Shown here piece after piece: positions 1 to 11,892 of a stretch of DNA of 64,000 bases (position 1 is its first letter; every line of letters starts with the position of its first letter). The translations under genes and the position numbers were made by a program. The stretch lies in contig JAPQWV010000631.1 of the NCBI GenBank assembly GCA_027422505.1, forward strand, positions 1-64,000, read 5' to 3'. This stretch comes from Craterostigma plantagineum (Eukaryota; Streptophyta; Magnoliopsida; Lamiales; Linderniaceae). Under the pieces are notes generated by a model. That model searched no databases and was not told the DNA's origin. It saw nothing but the letters and a program-made list of their open reading frames with translations.

Positions 1-998
1 ACCTATGCTCCATCAGCATAAGCTGTTATTGAGCGCGCTTTGCTTTGCAGTGCGAACGGGCAACACGTTCTTGGGCTCTTTACTGTGAGTTCTTTTTTAT
101 CACATTTTTTTTGCCATTAACCAACGAAAATGTAGCAATTCGCCAAGTTTTAATAAGAAAATGCGAGGTTTTTTTGGATAGTACAAACACCATCTTGCCG
201 TTCGCTCTTTTTCTAGTTTTATTTAGTTTGGGAATTCTCATGCGAAGTAATTCAAATTGTTCTGCAGGTGGGTGGATTATGCTCGTTTCATAGGAATCCA
301 GAAGTAGTCGAGAATTAGAAATAATTAGCGAGAAAACACGCTAGCTAAGATTTCCCGGGGCGGGGAAGTATGATTTCGATAGTTTTTACGTATTAGTCGA
401 CATTTTTTGGTAAAGCTTGCTATACCTTAGCTCGCCCTCGCATTTCTTGATATCTCTCTGTTTCAGATTCATACTTACATCATTTGATCAAAAAATAGTG
501 TGCCTTGCATGCATGTATTTTCAGCACATGACTTTCGGCTTTCACTTTTATGCAAGACTTTTCCTACTATTCATGTCATAGGGTGGAATATTCTAACATG
601 TTTACTGATTTCATCAGCTCAATAACGTTAAAATATTGGGCTTAGGCTAAGTATTAATCGAGCCGGGCCTCAAGTAGGCTTCCATGTTCCAATATTATCT
701 AATGACTAGCCCGGCTCGGCCCGGCCCGTCCATTTGAATTTCCACTAAATTTTCCAAACCCTCGCGCATTAATGAAGATTACCTCGATTTCGTATTTGTC
801 GATTACAGTTATTTCAGATTACCCTAATCCAACAACAATCCCATTACACAAAGCAAGATTTAAACAATCAATGCAAGAGATTACACTCTCTCTCACTCTC
901 TCATATTATATACAATATAAATGCACAATCACAAACTCATATATATGCCCCATTAATATTACCTTATTATTATCATTACAACGTATATTTTCCAACGG
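1..998. other. Left-edge intergenic stretch, no gene recognised
   Basis: AT-rich sequence with no open frame resembling a known protein. The part nearest 998 is presumably the promoter and 5' UTR of the metalloproteinase locus that follows. A GC-rich patch around 650-735 repeats GGCCC/CGGGCC-type words. The first hundred bases could be the tail of a gene lying outside the window, but nothing in them is diagnostic. Confidence 0.4.
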
Positions 999-1942
999 AT
1001 GGAGCCAAAGATTCAAACCCCATTCCCATGCATAACAATCATCATCCTCTTCACACTCATCAACCCTTTCTTCCAATTCCCTCACTACACACAAGCCGCA
1101 CAAAATCAGCCCTTCGACTTCCTAAAAACCCTAACGAATGCCCGAAAAGGAAGCACAGCAAAAGGCATATCCCAACTCAAAACCTACCTCAACAAATTCG
1201 GCTACATAACCAACCAAGAACTAGCGGCCACCCACACAGCGACGCCTTCGACGAAACCCTAGAAAATGCCATAAAGCTATACCAAACCTCTTCAAGCTAA
1301 ACCCCAGCGGCTACTTAGACGAAAAAACCCTAAACGCCATGTCTAGGCCCCGCTGCGGCGTGCCCGACGTCCACCGCAGCAGCGGCGGGACCCACCACGA
1401 GGAGGGCCAATCAAAACCCTAAATGCAAGCTCCTATTACAGCCTGCCACCCGGCGAGCCCAAGTGGCCCGCGAACCACAGGAGCCTGACCTACTCGTTCC
1501 CGCCCGGGACGAGGACCGACGTGAGCCAGGCGGTTCGGAATGCCATGACCGTGTGGTCGAGAGTGGCTCCCATTACGTTTGCATACGTCCAGGACTATAA
1601 TGGGGCTGACGTGAAGATTAGCCTTCAGGTGAGGGACCACGGAGATGGGTACCCTTTCGATGGGCCGAGGGGCGTTTTGGCGCACGCTTCTTACCCACGG
1701 GCGGCGTTCTTCACTTCGACGGGGACGAGAAGTGGGTCGACGGGATCGTTGCTTCTTACTTTGATCTTCAGACGGTTGGGCTGCATGAGTTGGGACATAT
1801 CATTGGGTTGGGGCATAGCAGTGATGGCGGGGCGATTATGTTTCCTTATATTGGGGATGGGGTTCAGAAGCTCTTGAATGAGGATGATCTCAATGCTGTT
1901 GAGGCTTTGTATAAAGAAATAGTTATTGAGAGAGATTTTTGA
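999..1942 (+). pseudogene. Matrix metalloproteinase (plant MMP, MEROPS M10A), frameshifted
   Basis: Plant MMPs are single-exon secreted or GPI-anchored zinc endopeptidases of the cell surface. The pieces occur in the right order: a signal-peptide-like N-terminus (MEPKIQTPFPCITIIILF), a peptidoglycan-binding-type prodomain, the cysteine-switch motif PRCGVPDV near 1345-1370, a catalytic domain (SLPPGEPKW, then LTYSFPPGT) and the zinc site HELGHIIGLGHSS followed by AIMFP near 1790-1850. They lie in different frames: the frame changes near 1215, 1290, 1405 and 1701, so no single ORF covers the protein. The last break fits one lost G in a G run before GVLHFDGDEKW. The catalytic residues themselves are intact. 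This is either a young pseudogene or a real gene damaged by consensus indels, which recur in other genes here. Family identity is secure; functional state is not. Confidence 0.75.
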
Positions 1943-2468
1943 GTATTGTATATGCATGCATGGGAGTGAGCGAGCGAGGAAGTAATTTTGTGTAATGATG
2001 CAATTGAGCTTTTTGCTATAAATCGTATTGCAACGAAGGTATCGTGCATGGAGATTGTATCTCACTGTAAAGGGCTTGGCGGGAGGGATCATCGTGATTA
2101 TGATGATAATCGTAATACTCATATTGATGATAAATGTTGAAGCATTATTTGTTAATTTTTGATCAAATTTTGGAGATTGACGCCCCTTTAGTCCATGCAG
2201 ATTGAAGGCGGCCCATCAACATGGGCTCATCAAGAATATTATTAGTGCGTACAACATTAACAGCATAGTATAGTAGTCCCCTGGTAAAATGAGGCAATAA
2301 TTGACGTACACAAAACTCTACAAAAAGAAAGCAAAAAGTCTTCCTCTGCTGATACTCAAGACTAATAATACAAAACACAGCCCAAAGAGAACACCTCTCT
2401 CTCTCTCTCGATCGATCGACGTTCGCGGCATTTTCGTAAAATAAGGCCAACGAGCGCGCGCGCGTGCC

Positions 2469-5320
2469 ATGTCAGCATGTCTCCGCCACGCCGCCGCCGG
2501 TCACCTCATTCCGTCGACGCCGCTGTTGATCCACCGATGTGTCCCTCCTCATGCTATTACACTGAGGCTAATGCCTACATCAGTGCGGCTGATGGCCGTG
2601 GACAGCCGGCCACGTCATCGTCGGCATCTGCCACGTCGGCGGAGGTACTCCTCGTGTGATCGATCAGACGAGGCTGTTGTCCTAACGGAGGATTACGGCG
2701 CTGCTGACGACGATCGGAATAAGACGGAGGTGGCGGTGGCATGTTTCGCTACGGTGGTCCTCGGCGTAGCGAATCGCGTCCTCTACAAATTGGCTCTGGT
2801 TCCTCTCAAACACTATCCTTTCTTCCTCGCGCAGTTCGCCACTTTCGGGTCAGATTTCTATCTTTCCCCCTTTTCTTTTTTTTTTTCTTTTAATTGGATA
2901 AATCCATGTTCTTGCTTTTCTATGGCCATTTACGTACTGCACGAAACCAGGCGAAAGAAATATTATTACAGTAACCTAATCCACCGTTTGCGTGAGAGTA
3001 TTGGAACAAACTGACATGTGAGATAATCAATCAATATCAAGCTTTTGACTTCTTTATTGATTGGCGGGGCAAATGACTCTGTAGTAGCAGCCTCAATGAA
3101 ACTGTCCGCCACAGCTACTTTGGTCCACCAGCGTCGTTTTCCTAGACGTGGGTCAATATTGATTTGTCTGTTAATTTAGTGGGTGGGGTTGAGGAAAAAG
3201 GAGACGAAATTGAAAGGAACGCGTGAAAGTTCGCATTTTTCTGCCTTCATAATCATGATTTTGAGGAGAAAAAAAGTTACATATCTGAGTTGGGTCCTTT
3301 GGTGTTTGCAAAAGCCAAAAGCATCACGCCGTATATTATGATCAATTGAGCCGTGTACTTTTTATGTGAAAGATATGTGGGATTTTGGCTTTATGAGGTA
3401 ACAGTAGTTAAGGGGGTCCATTTGAATGAGAACCGTTGGTGCGAGTTGGAGATATAGTTAAGGTGGATCCCCACTGAAAAGAACTAGGCGAATTTCTTCT
3501 CTTTCAATTTTGAAGTTCTTGTAAGACGAGAAAAACAATGAAGGGAGGGAGGACTTCTGTACCTTAATGAACTTTGAATCTTAGTAAAATGCACATTGAG
3601 CAATAAACTGTGAATATGAAAATGTGCTTTCCAAACTGACTGAAGAAGTATAATCTGTCAGATATGTAGTTGTCTACTTGGCTATCTTGCATTTCCGTTA
3701 TCAAGCTGGGAAAGTCACAGATGAAATGCTATCTTTGCCAAAATTACCGTTAGTTGGCGTTGGCCTCTTAGAAGCTGTGGCTGCAGCAGCTGGGATGGCT
3801 GCTGGAGGTAGTATGAATTACGAACACTTCTTTCTTTTCCTTACATCTCATAGTGTAATATGATGGGATTCTGCGAATTTTACGTTCTGAATCTAATGTG
3901 TCTTTTTTGCGTTTCTACAGCAATGCTTTCAGGGGCAGCAATTCCTATACTATCTCAGGTAATAAATACGCTCCTCCGTTTCATAAGCTTAAAGGCACAG
4001 CCCCTCTTAGGCCTTATTGAAAGTAGTATTCTGCTGAAGTTCAATACAGTGGGAAAAAACCCGAAAAGCTTGAGTGGGATGTATGGTTGATTAACTAGGA
4101 TGTATTCGTGGTTTACATAAGATAATACGTGGGAGCCTATCTTCTCTTTGCAGAGCTTTCTTGTTTGGCAGCTGCTCCTTTCATACATCTTCCTCGGAGG
4201 AAATACAGTTTCAACCAGTTATTCGGCTGTTTTCTGGTAGCCATTGGCGTTGTGACAACTGTTCCAAGGTGAACTAACTCTCTTGATCAGTACTCGCACA
4301 CACACGCTCACCTTTTTACGGTATTATAAGAGAAAACCTTAAGCTTTTTGGTAGAGTTGCCACCACTATCATTGAATCTCCAGGTTCTTCTTCGTTTCTC
4401 TGTTTTTCAGTGGATTAGGTAGTGGCTCTTTGATAGGAGCAGGCATGTTTTGGAGCATTTTGATGGTTTTCTCTTTTTTCCTACAAGCAGCTGACACTGT
4501 CTTGAAGGAAATGATATTTATCGATTCTGCCCAAAGACTGAAGGTAAGGTAAACGAAGCCTATCCTCCTCTCCTCCTCCCTAAGCTGTCCATGAAAACAT
4601 TGTAATAACCACACTGCTCTGTCTTCACTCACACTTCAGGGAGGTTCAGTCGACCTATTCGTCGTAAACACCTACGGATCTGCTTACCAGGTTAATCTTT
4701 ACGGTCCCATATAACTCGTTTCTTCGTCGATGGCTCAGAAATCTTAACAGAAAATGCACGAACAGGCTATCTTCATCTGCCTGCTAATCCCATTCTTGTC
4801 TAACCTATGGGCGTTCCTTTCGCTCAATTGCCTACTTATCTCAGAGATGGCGCCGCCTGCTTTTTAAACGCCGGCACCATGTCAAAGTGTAAGTGTCGTT
4901 CTTCATCGAGCCATTATTATACGCATAAGTTATAGAAAATGATCTTTTGGTGGGCGACAAACAGTATGCGAAGGCGCACCATTGTTGCCCCTGCTTTTTG
5001 TTGCTGTCAACATGGCTTACAACATATCGTTGCTTCATCTGCTGAAGATCTCCTCTGCTGTGGCTTCTTGCCTCGCATCGATCATCTCAGGTTTTGCTCG
5101 ACTTAGCAAGGCTTTACATTATATAATCGTCTTTTCCACATCGCACAAAAAGCTGATTTTTTTTTCTTGGGCAGTGCCAATATCTGTATATATGTTCACT
5201 TTGCCTCTCCCATATCTCGGCGTTGGTTCTTCCCTTCCCAAGGGCTTTGTGGGCGGTGCCTTCGTAGTTGCGATGGGCATGCTTATCTACACGTGGAGAA
5301 CGCCCAATTCGTCGAATTGA
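2469..5320 (+). CDS. CRT-like transporter (CLT), plastid glutathione/thiol exporter family
   Basis: Plant CLT proteins are relatives of the Plasmodium chloroquine-resistance transporter in the drug/metabolite superfamily; in Arabidopsis they move glutathione and gamma-glutamylcysteine across the plastid envelope. I trace nine exons: 2469-2848, 3662-3807, 3921-3958, 4154-4268, 4411-4543, 4640-4690, 4766-4888, 4965-5090 and 5175-5320. Landmarks are NRVLYKLALVPLKHYPFFLAQ, then FRYQAGKVTDEMLSLPKLPL, GGSVDLFVVNTYGSAYQ, CEGAPLLPLLFVAVNM, ISLLHLLKISSAVASCLAS and LPLPYLGVGSSLPKGFV. The Arg/Ser-rich N-terminus fits a transit peptide. Two single-base losses break the frame: near 4194 (CTCGGAGG, where GRKYSFNQ should follow) and near 4810 (TGGGCGTT, where one G is missing before VPFAQLPTYL). 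Coding identity resumes at once in both cases, so I read through them. Confidence 0.9.
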
Positions 5321-5646
5321 ATTTGCCGATAATACAAGACGATGTTGGCTCTTCCCCGACCGAGTCTCTTTTTTACTAATGTGACTCCATTGTTGTGAAG
5401 ACTGAAATTCGTTGAGCTTACAAGTTGGTGAAAATATATCGATTTCCATGCAGAGAAATGAATTGTTGTCTTTGGTATACTAACTAACACGTCTTAAGAT
5501 ACCTAACACACAAGACACCTAATCCATCATGAATCGTATTAGCTTACCTTCATCTTATATTGAATCGAGAGAGTGAGACAGAGAGCCGTTGTATATCTTC
5601 AAACTGACTCTCAAGTCTGACACATTTCAGCAATAGAAGACGAACA

Positions 5647-7447
5647 ATGCTGCTGAGATCAACGTCGCACAATCTTGGTTCTTTTGTGTTCACAAGTGCT
5701 TCCCATCTCCTTTTTCTTCTGCCGATCGCTTGCAATGGAGTTCCTAGTTCTTCCTTTCTTCTGCCAAAATCCGACCCAGTATCTCAGTGGAGATTGCGAA
5801 CAGCTCATACTTTACCCTGTTATTTTCAGAGCATAATCAACGCAGCCTCCTTGGGTCGAACACGAAATTGAGCTGGGATTTGGGCATGCCGAGTCTCCCT
5901 TTCGAGTTAAGGGGTAAAGGTATGTTATGTTGTTGTCGCTTTTGCGTTAATTACTCGTGCATGGGATAGATTCCTGGGCCTGCGTTAGTTATAAGGTTAA
6001 AGATCTTTTTTTTTTTTTTTTCATGAATCAAATATGGGGTCATTCGGCAATTCGTCGAGATCGCATAAACTGTAGCTTTGCCTTTTCAGCTTCATTCAGC
6101 TCACTGAGCATCACTGAGCGCAGAAGAGAAATATTAGTTCGGCATTTGCTGGTCAAAGAAGATGACGAAGAGCTATTCCTCGAGCTCCAGGAACGTAACA
6201 ATGAAGGTTTCTTTTTCTTCTCTTTCTTTCTTTCAATCCTTTTCCTTTTATGGGTGTTTTCGATAATCCACAGGTAGATGGGGATATGAATTCATCAGCC
6301 TGCCAATGATAAAAACACAACATTGAGCTTGTCTCAGTTTTCTACATATGCCAGTTTGAAGATAGACTTTTAATTGTCAAGTTCAGGAGTGGACTTGAGT
6401 GATTTGGCTATGGCTTACTCTATCTGCCCATCAAACGAAGGAGGAGGCTGTCTTGGTTGGGTGAAAAATGGACAGTTGGTATGCTTTTTTCTTTGTCGAA
6501 TATAATTTTTTGCACATCAGATGTATGATCATATGACCGAATGATGGGCCAAAACCTGAAAATCCTATACGATGGATCATTCGCATTGAACATGAGAAGC
6601 AGAAAAAAAGCTTTCAATGCATTAATTTGGTGAGAAGGGAAACACGAATTTTTGTGTACTAACATCCTTTTTCAGGTGCCCGAATTCGAGGAGGCTGCGT
6701 TTAGCGCTCCACTGTTCAAAACTCAAACGTGCAAGAGCAAACACGGATGGCACTTATTTCAAGTCCTCTGCGAGTGGTAAGTTTTCGGGCATCGTTAGGA
6801 TTTCGTTTCGCAACCCCACCTTATTTTTTTCATGTACAGGGAATCTGTTCTTGGGCACATCCACCCTACTGAGCTCCATCACAAAATGCAGGAACCATCA
6901 TTTCTTGAAGATGCACAGTTGATTGACGTCAGAGAAGCTGATGAAGTGTGAGTTATATTAACCATCCATATATGCTGATTGTTCTCAAATATTAGGAAGG
7001 AATATCGAAACGGTAATATGCTCTGTTTGCAAACAGGGCTAAAGCCTCGTTGCCAGGCTTCGAAGTTCTTCCTCTACGACGAATCTACGAAATGGGACAG
7101 GAAATTACTACGGCGTTCGATCCACAGAAGGATACATACGTTATGGTATATGCTCGTTTCTTTACCGCTTTCTGAAACCAAATGTGGTTCTTATTCTTCA
7201 TTTTTTTACTGTGCCCTTCATTGCAGTGCCGTAGCGGCAAGAGGTCATTGCAAGCTGCTCTATGGCTGCAAGAACATGTGAGTGGAGCCATTTTCTCGTC
7301 AAAAATACCAACCGAAAACTTCATTTAAACTTTTTTATGATTTTTTTTTTTTCCGAATAATTTCAGGGTTTCGAAAGAGTTTTCAATGTCTCAGGGGGGA
7401 TTCTTGAATATGCTACAAGCGTGGATCCCTCGATACCAACTTGCTAA
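5647..7447 (+). CDS. Chloroplast PpiC (parvulin) plus rhodanese domain protein
   Basis: Homologous to Arabidopsis rhodanese-like/PpiC domain-containing protein 12, a predicted chloroplast protein joining a parvulin-type peptidyl-prolyl isomerase module to a C-terminal rhodanese module. Spliced exons read REILVRHLLVKEDDEELFLE, then VDLSDLAMAYSICPSNEGGG and LGWVKNGQLVPEFEEAAF (PpiC core), then HPTELHHKMQEPSFLEDA, QLIDVREADEV and a rhodanese active-site loop VMCRSGKRS, ending GFERVFNVSGGILEYA and DPSIPTC. The CRSGKRS loop keeps the catalytic Cys. Introns follow GT-AG from 6206 onward. The start is uncertain: the ATG at 5647 opens a leader rich in Ser and Leu in one frame, but the frame that splices cleanly into exon 2 (donor near 5919, giving RGKASFSSLS) opens at 5787. 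Either a frameshift or a shorter N-terminus is present. Confidence 0.88.
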
Positions 7448-7944
7448 TGTCTTGTTTTGAAGGTATGCTCAAAATCTTGAGCCTTTCTACGTTTGTATGA
7501 TATGCACAAGTTTGGTTTGGAAAGTCAGTGAAACATTATCCACAAAATCTTGCAAGTTTCAAACGTTAGTCAAACTTGTCGTAAGGAATTGTAGCTATAC
7601 CTCATATGTAACGCAAAATACTCCAAACCAGCCTTCGTTTTATTATCGAAACACACAATCCACACGCAGATGAAGAAGAAGAAGAAGAAAAGGGAAACTA
7701 TTAAAAAAAAAAAAAAAAACATACCAACACCAAATTACCGCGAAATCTGTATGCCTCTCTCCCTCCCTCTGCATGCTGCATAAAAAAAAAAAAAAAAAAA
7801 AGAAAATCAAAACTTTCTTTTTTTTCCTCACGCACGTTGAATCAATCCTTAAAAAACCCCTTTCCCTTTTTTGTCAGCAGATTTATCTGTTGTATGTATA
7901 TATTGTAAAAAACAATCAATCTCCAATAATCACTGCAAACAAGA
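7448..7944. other. Spacer with long A and T homopolymers, promoter of the CDPK gene
   Basis: Intergenic sequence between two plus-strand genes. It contains A runs of about 16 and 20 bases near 7704-7720 and 7782-7801, a GAA-rich purine patch at 7670-7690, and a T run near 7818. Short open frames here encode only poly-Lys or poly-Phe and are not genes. No clear TATA element stands out. Confidence 0.5.
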
Positions 7945-10062
<2,118 letters not shown>

Positions 10063-10305
10063 TCACAACAACCTAAGGGAGAAAAAGAATCTAAAAGAGT
10101 GCCCAATCTGTAAAAGGATGATTATATGATGACTATTATACAATATATTTATACTCGTGGATGATGTTCTCATAGCTCCTAGTTCAAGAAATGTTGAAGA
10201 AAAAAATAGGGATTTGATGTCTGTACAGAGGATCATTAACACCTTTGACGTAAAGCTAAACCTGCCGAAATAACTCAAGTTCTTCACTTCCCTCTGCTAT
10301 TATTA

Positions 10306-11130
10306 TTATTCCCTTGATTCGACTTTCTTCTCGCCACGTAGCAATGCATACCTTAGAAAAGCACCGCCGAGCTTCTTCGCCTTGCTTTCTTTATGGGTGT
10401 CTTTCGCATCGACCTTCTGCTTAGTGGGACTCGATTTCTCTAGCCCTTCGTTTTCGTTCCTCAAAGGCCTCACCTTTTTGCCGAAGAAGTTGAACATCCT
10501 CGGACTCTTTACCTCTCTCTGTCCTAAACCTCCTCCATGAATCTGCTGATCCCTAACCCACCTAGCATACGCCGAACCCTTGAAATCCAACGGCCCGTTA
10601 AAGTTTCGCGCAAGTTCTTGGTTCTTCTTTTCTGGGTCCTTCTCTCTGGGCAATTCTTGATCCTTGGAATCGACGTCGGAGGGCTTCGACGCGTAAGTAA
10701 ATGGCGAGCGAGACACTGCTGATTTCTTTCCATGGCCGTTTCTTCCTCTTTTCTCTTCCCTCACCTTCTTCAAGGCCGCCGCGAAAGGATCAAAATCATC
10801 GCCACGCGAGCTTTTCTTGCGGGAAAAAGGAAGTCTGCACACGGTTTCCGGCGATCGGAGAGGGCTGAGGCCGCCGTAATCGCTGTCGTGCTGAAGCCTC
10901 GGCGGCAGTTTCAACTTCAGCGGCATCACTGAGCCGTTGAAGAGGAGGTCGTCGGCGAAACATTGAGAGCTCAGTTCTGGGATGGCCTCAAAGAAGCTGA
11001 ATTTCTTGCCGGTCTCGGACTCGAACTCAGATTCGGATATCTGACCCGAACCCGAGTATTGATCTTCGTCGTAGGTGACGAACTTGTTGCGCCGTGGACT
11101 TGTCGGGGCGCTGTAAGAAGAAAGTTCCAT
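10306..11130 (-). CDS. Uncharacterised plant-specific basic protein, 274 aa, single exon
   Basis: I do not recognise a named family with certainty. The start MELSSYSAPTSPRR, an acidic segment (SESEFESETGKKFSFFEAIP), the block LLFNGSVMPLKLKLPPRL, the stretch DDFDPFAAALKKVREEKRGR and a lysine-rich tail resemble the layout of the disordered plant proteins grouped as DUF1645 or membrane-associated kinase regulators, but that is only a resemblance. There is no signal peptide or membrane segment. The second half is over 25% Lys/Arg, and several SP/TP sites suggest phosphorylation. It is convergent with the CDPK gene (243 bp between stop codons) and divergent from COG4, which starts 762 bp away. Confidence 0.75.
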   Translation of the reverse strand: MELSSYSAPTSPRRNKFVTYDEDQYSGSGQISESEFESETGKKFSFFEAIPELSSQCFADDLLFNGSVMPLKLKLPPRLQHDSDYGGLSPLRSPETVCRLPFSRKKSSRGDDFDPFAAALKKVREEKRGRNGHGKKSAVSRSPFTYASKPSDVDSKDQELPREKDPEKKNQELARNFNGPLDFKGSAYARWVRDQQIHGGGLGQREVKSPRMFNFFGKKVRPLRNENEGLEKSSPTKQKVDAKDTHKESKAKKLGGAFLRYALLRGEKKVESRE

Positions 11131-11892
11131 GGCTGTCGTCGTCTTCCTCGTGTGTTTGTGAGATCGTGTGAAGTGTGATGATGACTGTGTTCTGACCCCA
11201 ATTTAAGGGACTCGAAGAAATATGCTTCGAAGTGTCGTCTTGAACGATCAAATTTGACCGAAGTTTGAATCCTCTTTATATCTGACGAGATTTTGGAATA
11301 TAAAATTAAAGTATTGACTGAAATTATGGGTAGTTGTATATGTATGGTATATGTAGAAACTATAATGTATTTACTTAATACGTCTTTGCCATTAATAAAC
11401 GACATTCAATGATTGCTCTTCCTATTATGGTAACATCAATCCGATATATTCGTTTGACGCCGCGAAAGGAAAATAAGTTAAACTATCAATTTCTTGAAAT
11501 AAATGATTGTAATAACTTTATGGATACTTTGCTTTGTAATTCTATAGGACTGTAGCCTCGTTTCTTTTGCTATATGACGAGTATGAAGTCAGACCATAAG
11601 ATGCTGAGTCAGCTTTATCCAGTAGCCTGGGCTTAATGGGCTAAAAGAAGACTTTGATGGGCTGAGATAGGCCCAACCAGAAAGCCCAACGGAAGCCCAA
11701 TGATATTTTAGACGTGCTAAAAATGACGTGCCAAATTCATTACAGTGAAATCAACAGTCGAGCGAAGTATAAGAATCACACCTGAAAAAGAAAGACACCA
11801 CCCAAAAAGGAGACATACATATCTGCGTATATCAGAGAATCGCATGAGCTGATTGGGATAAATCTACAGCTGAAGCCCTGGACGTAGTTTCC
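11131..11892. promoter_or_regulatory. Divergent promoter region between the basic-protein gene and COG4
   Basis: A 762-bp spacer separates the two divergent start codons. It is AT-rich in the middle and contains repeated GGCCCA/TGGGCC-type words around 11635-11700 (TGGGCTAAAAG, GGGCTGAGATAGGCCCAACC, AAAGCCCAAC, AAGCCCAATG). Such site-II/telo-type GGCCCA elements are typical of promoters of constitutive housekeeping genes in plants, which suits COG4. No ORF of note lies here. Confidence 0.5.
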
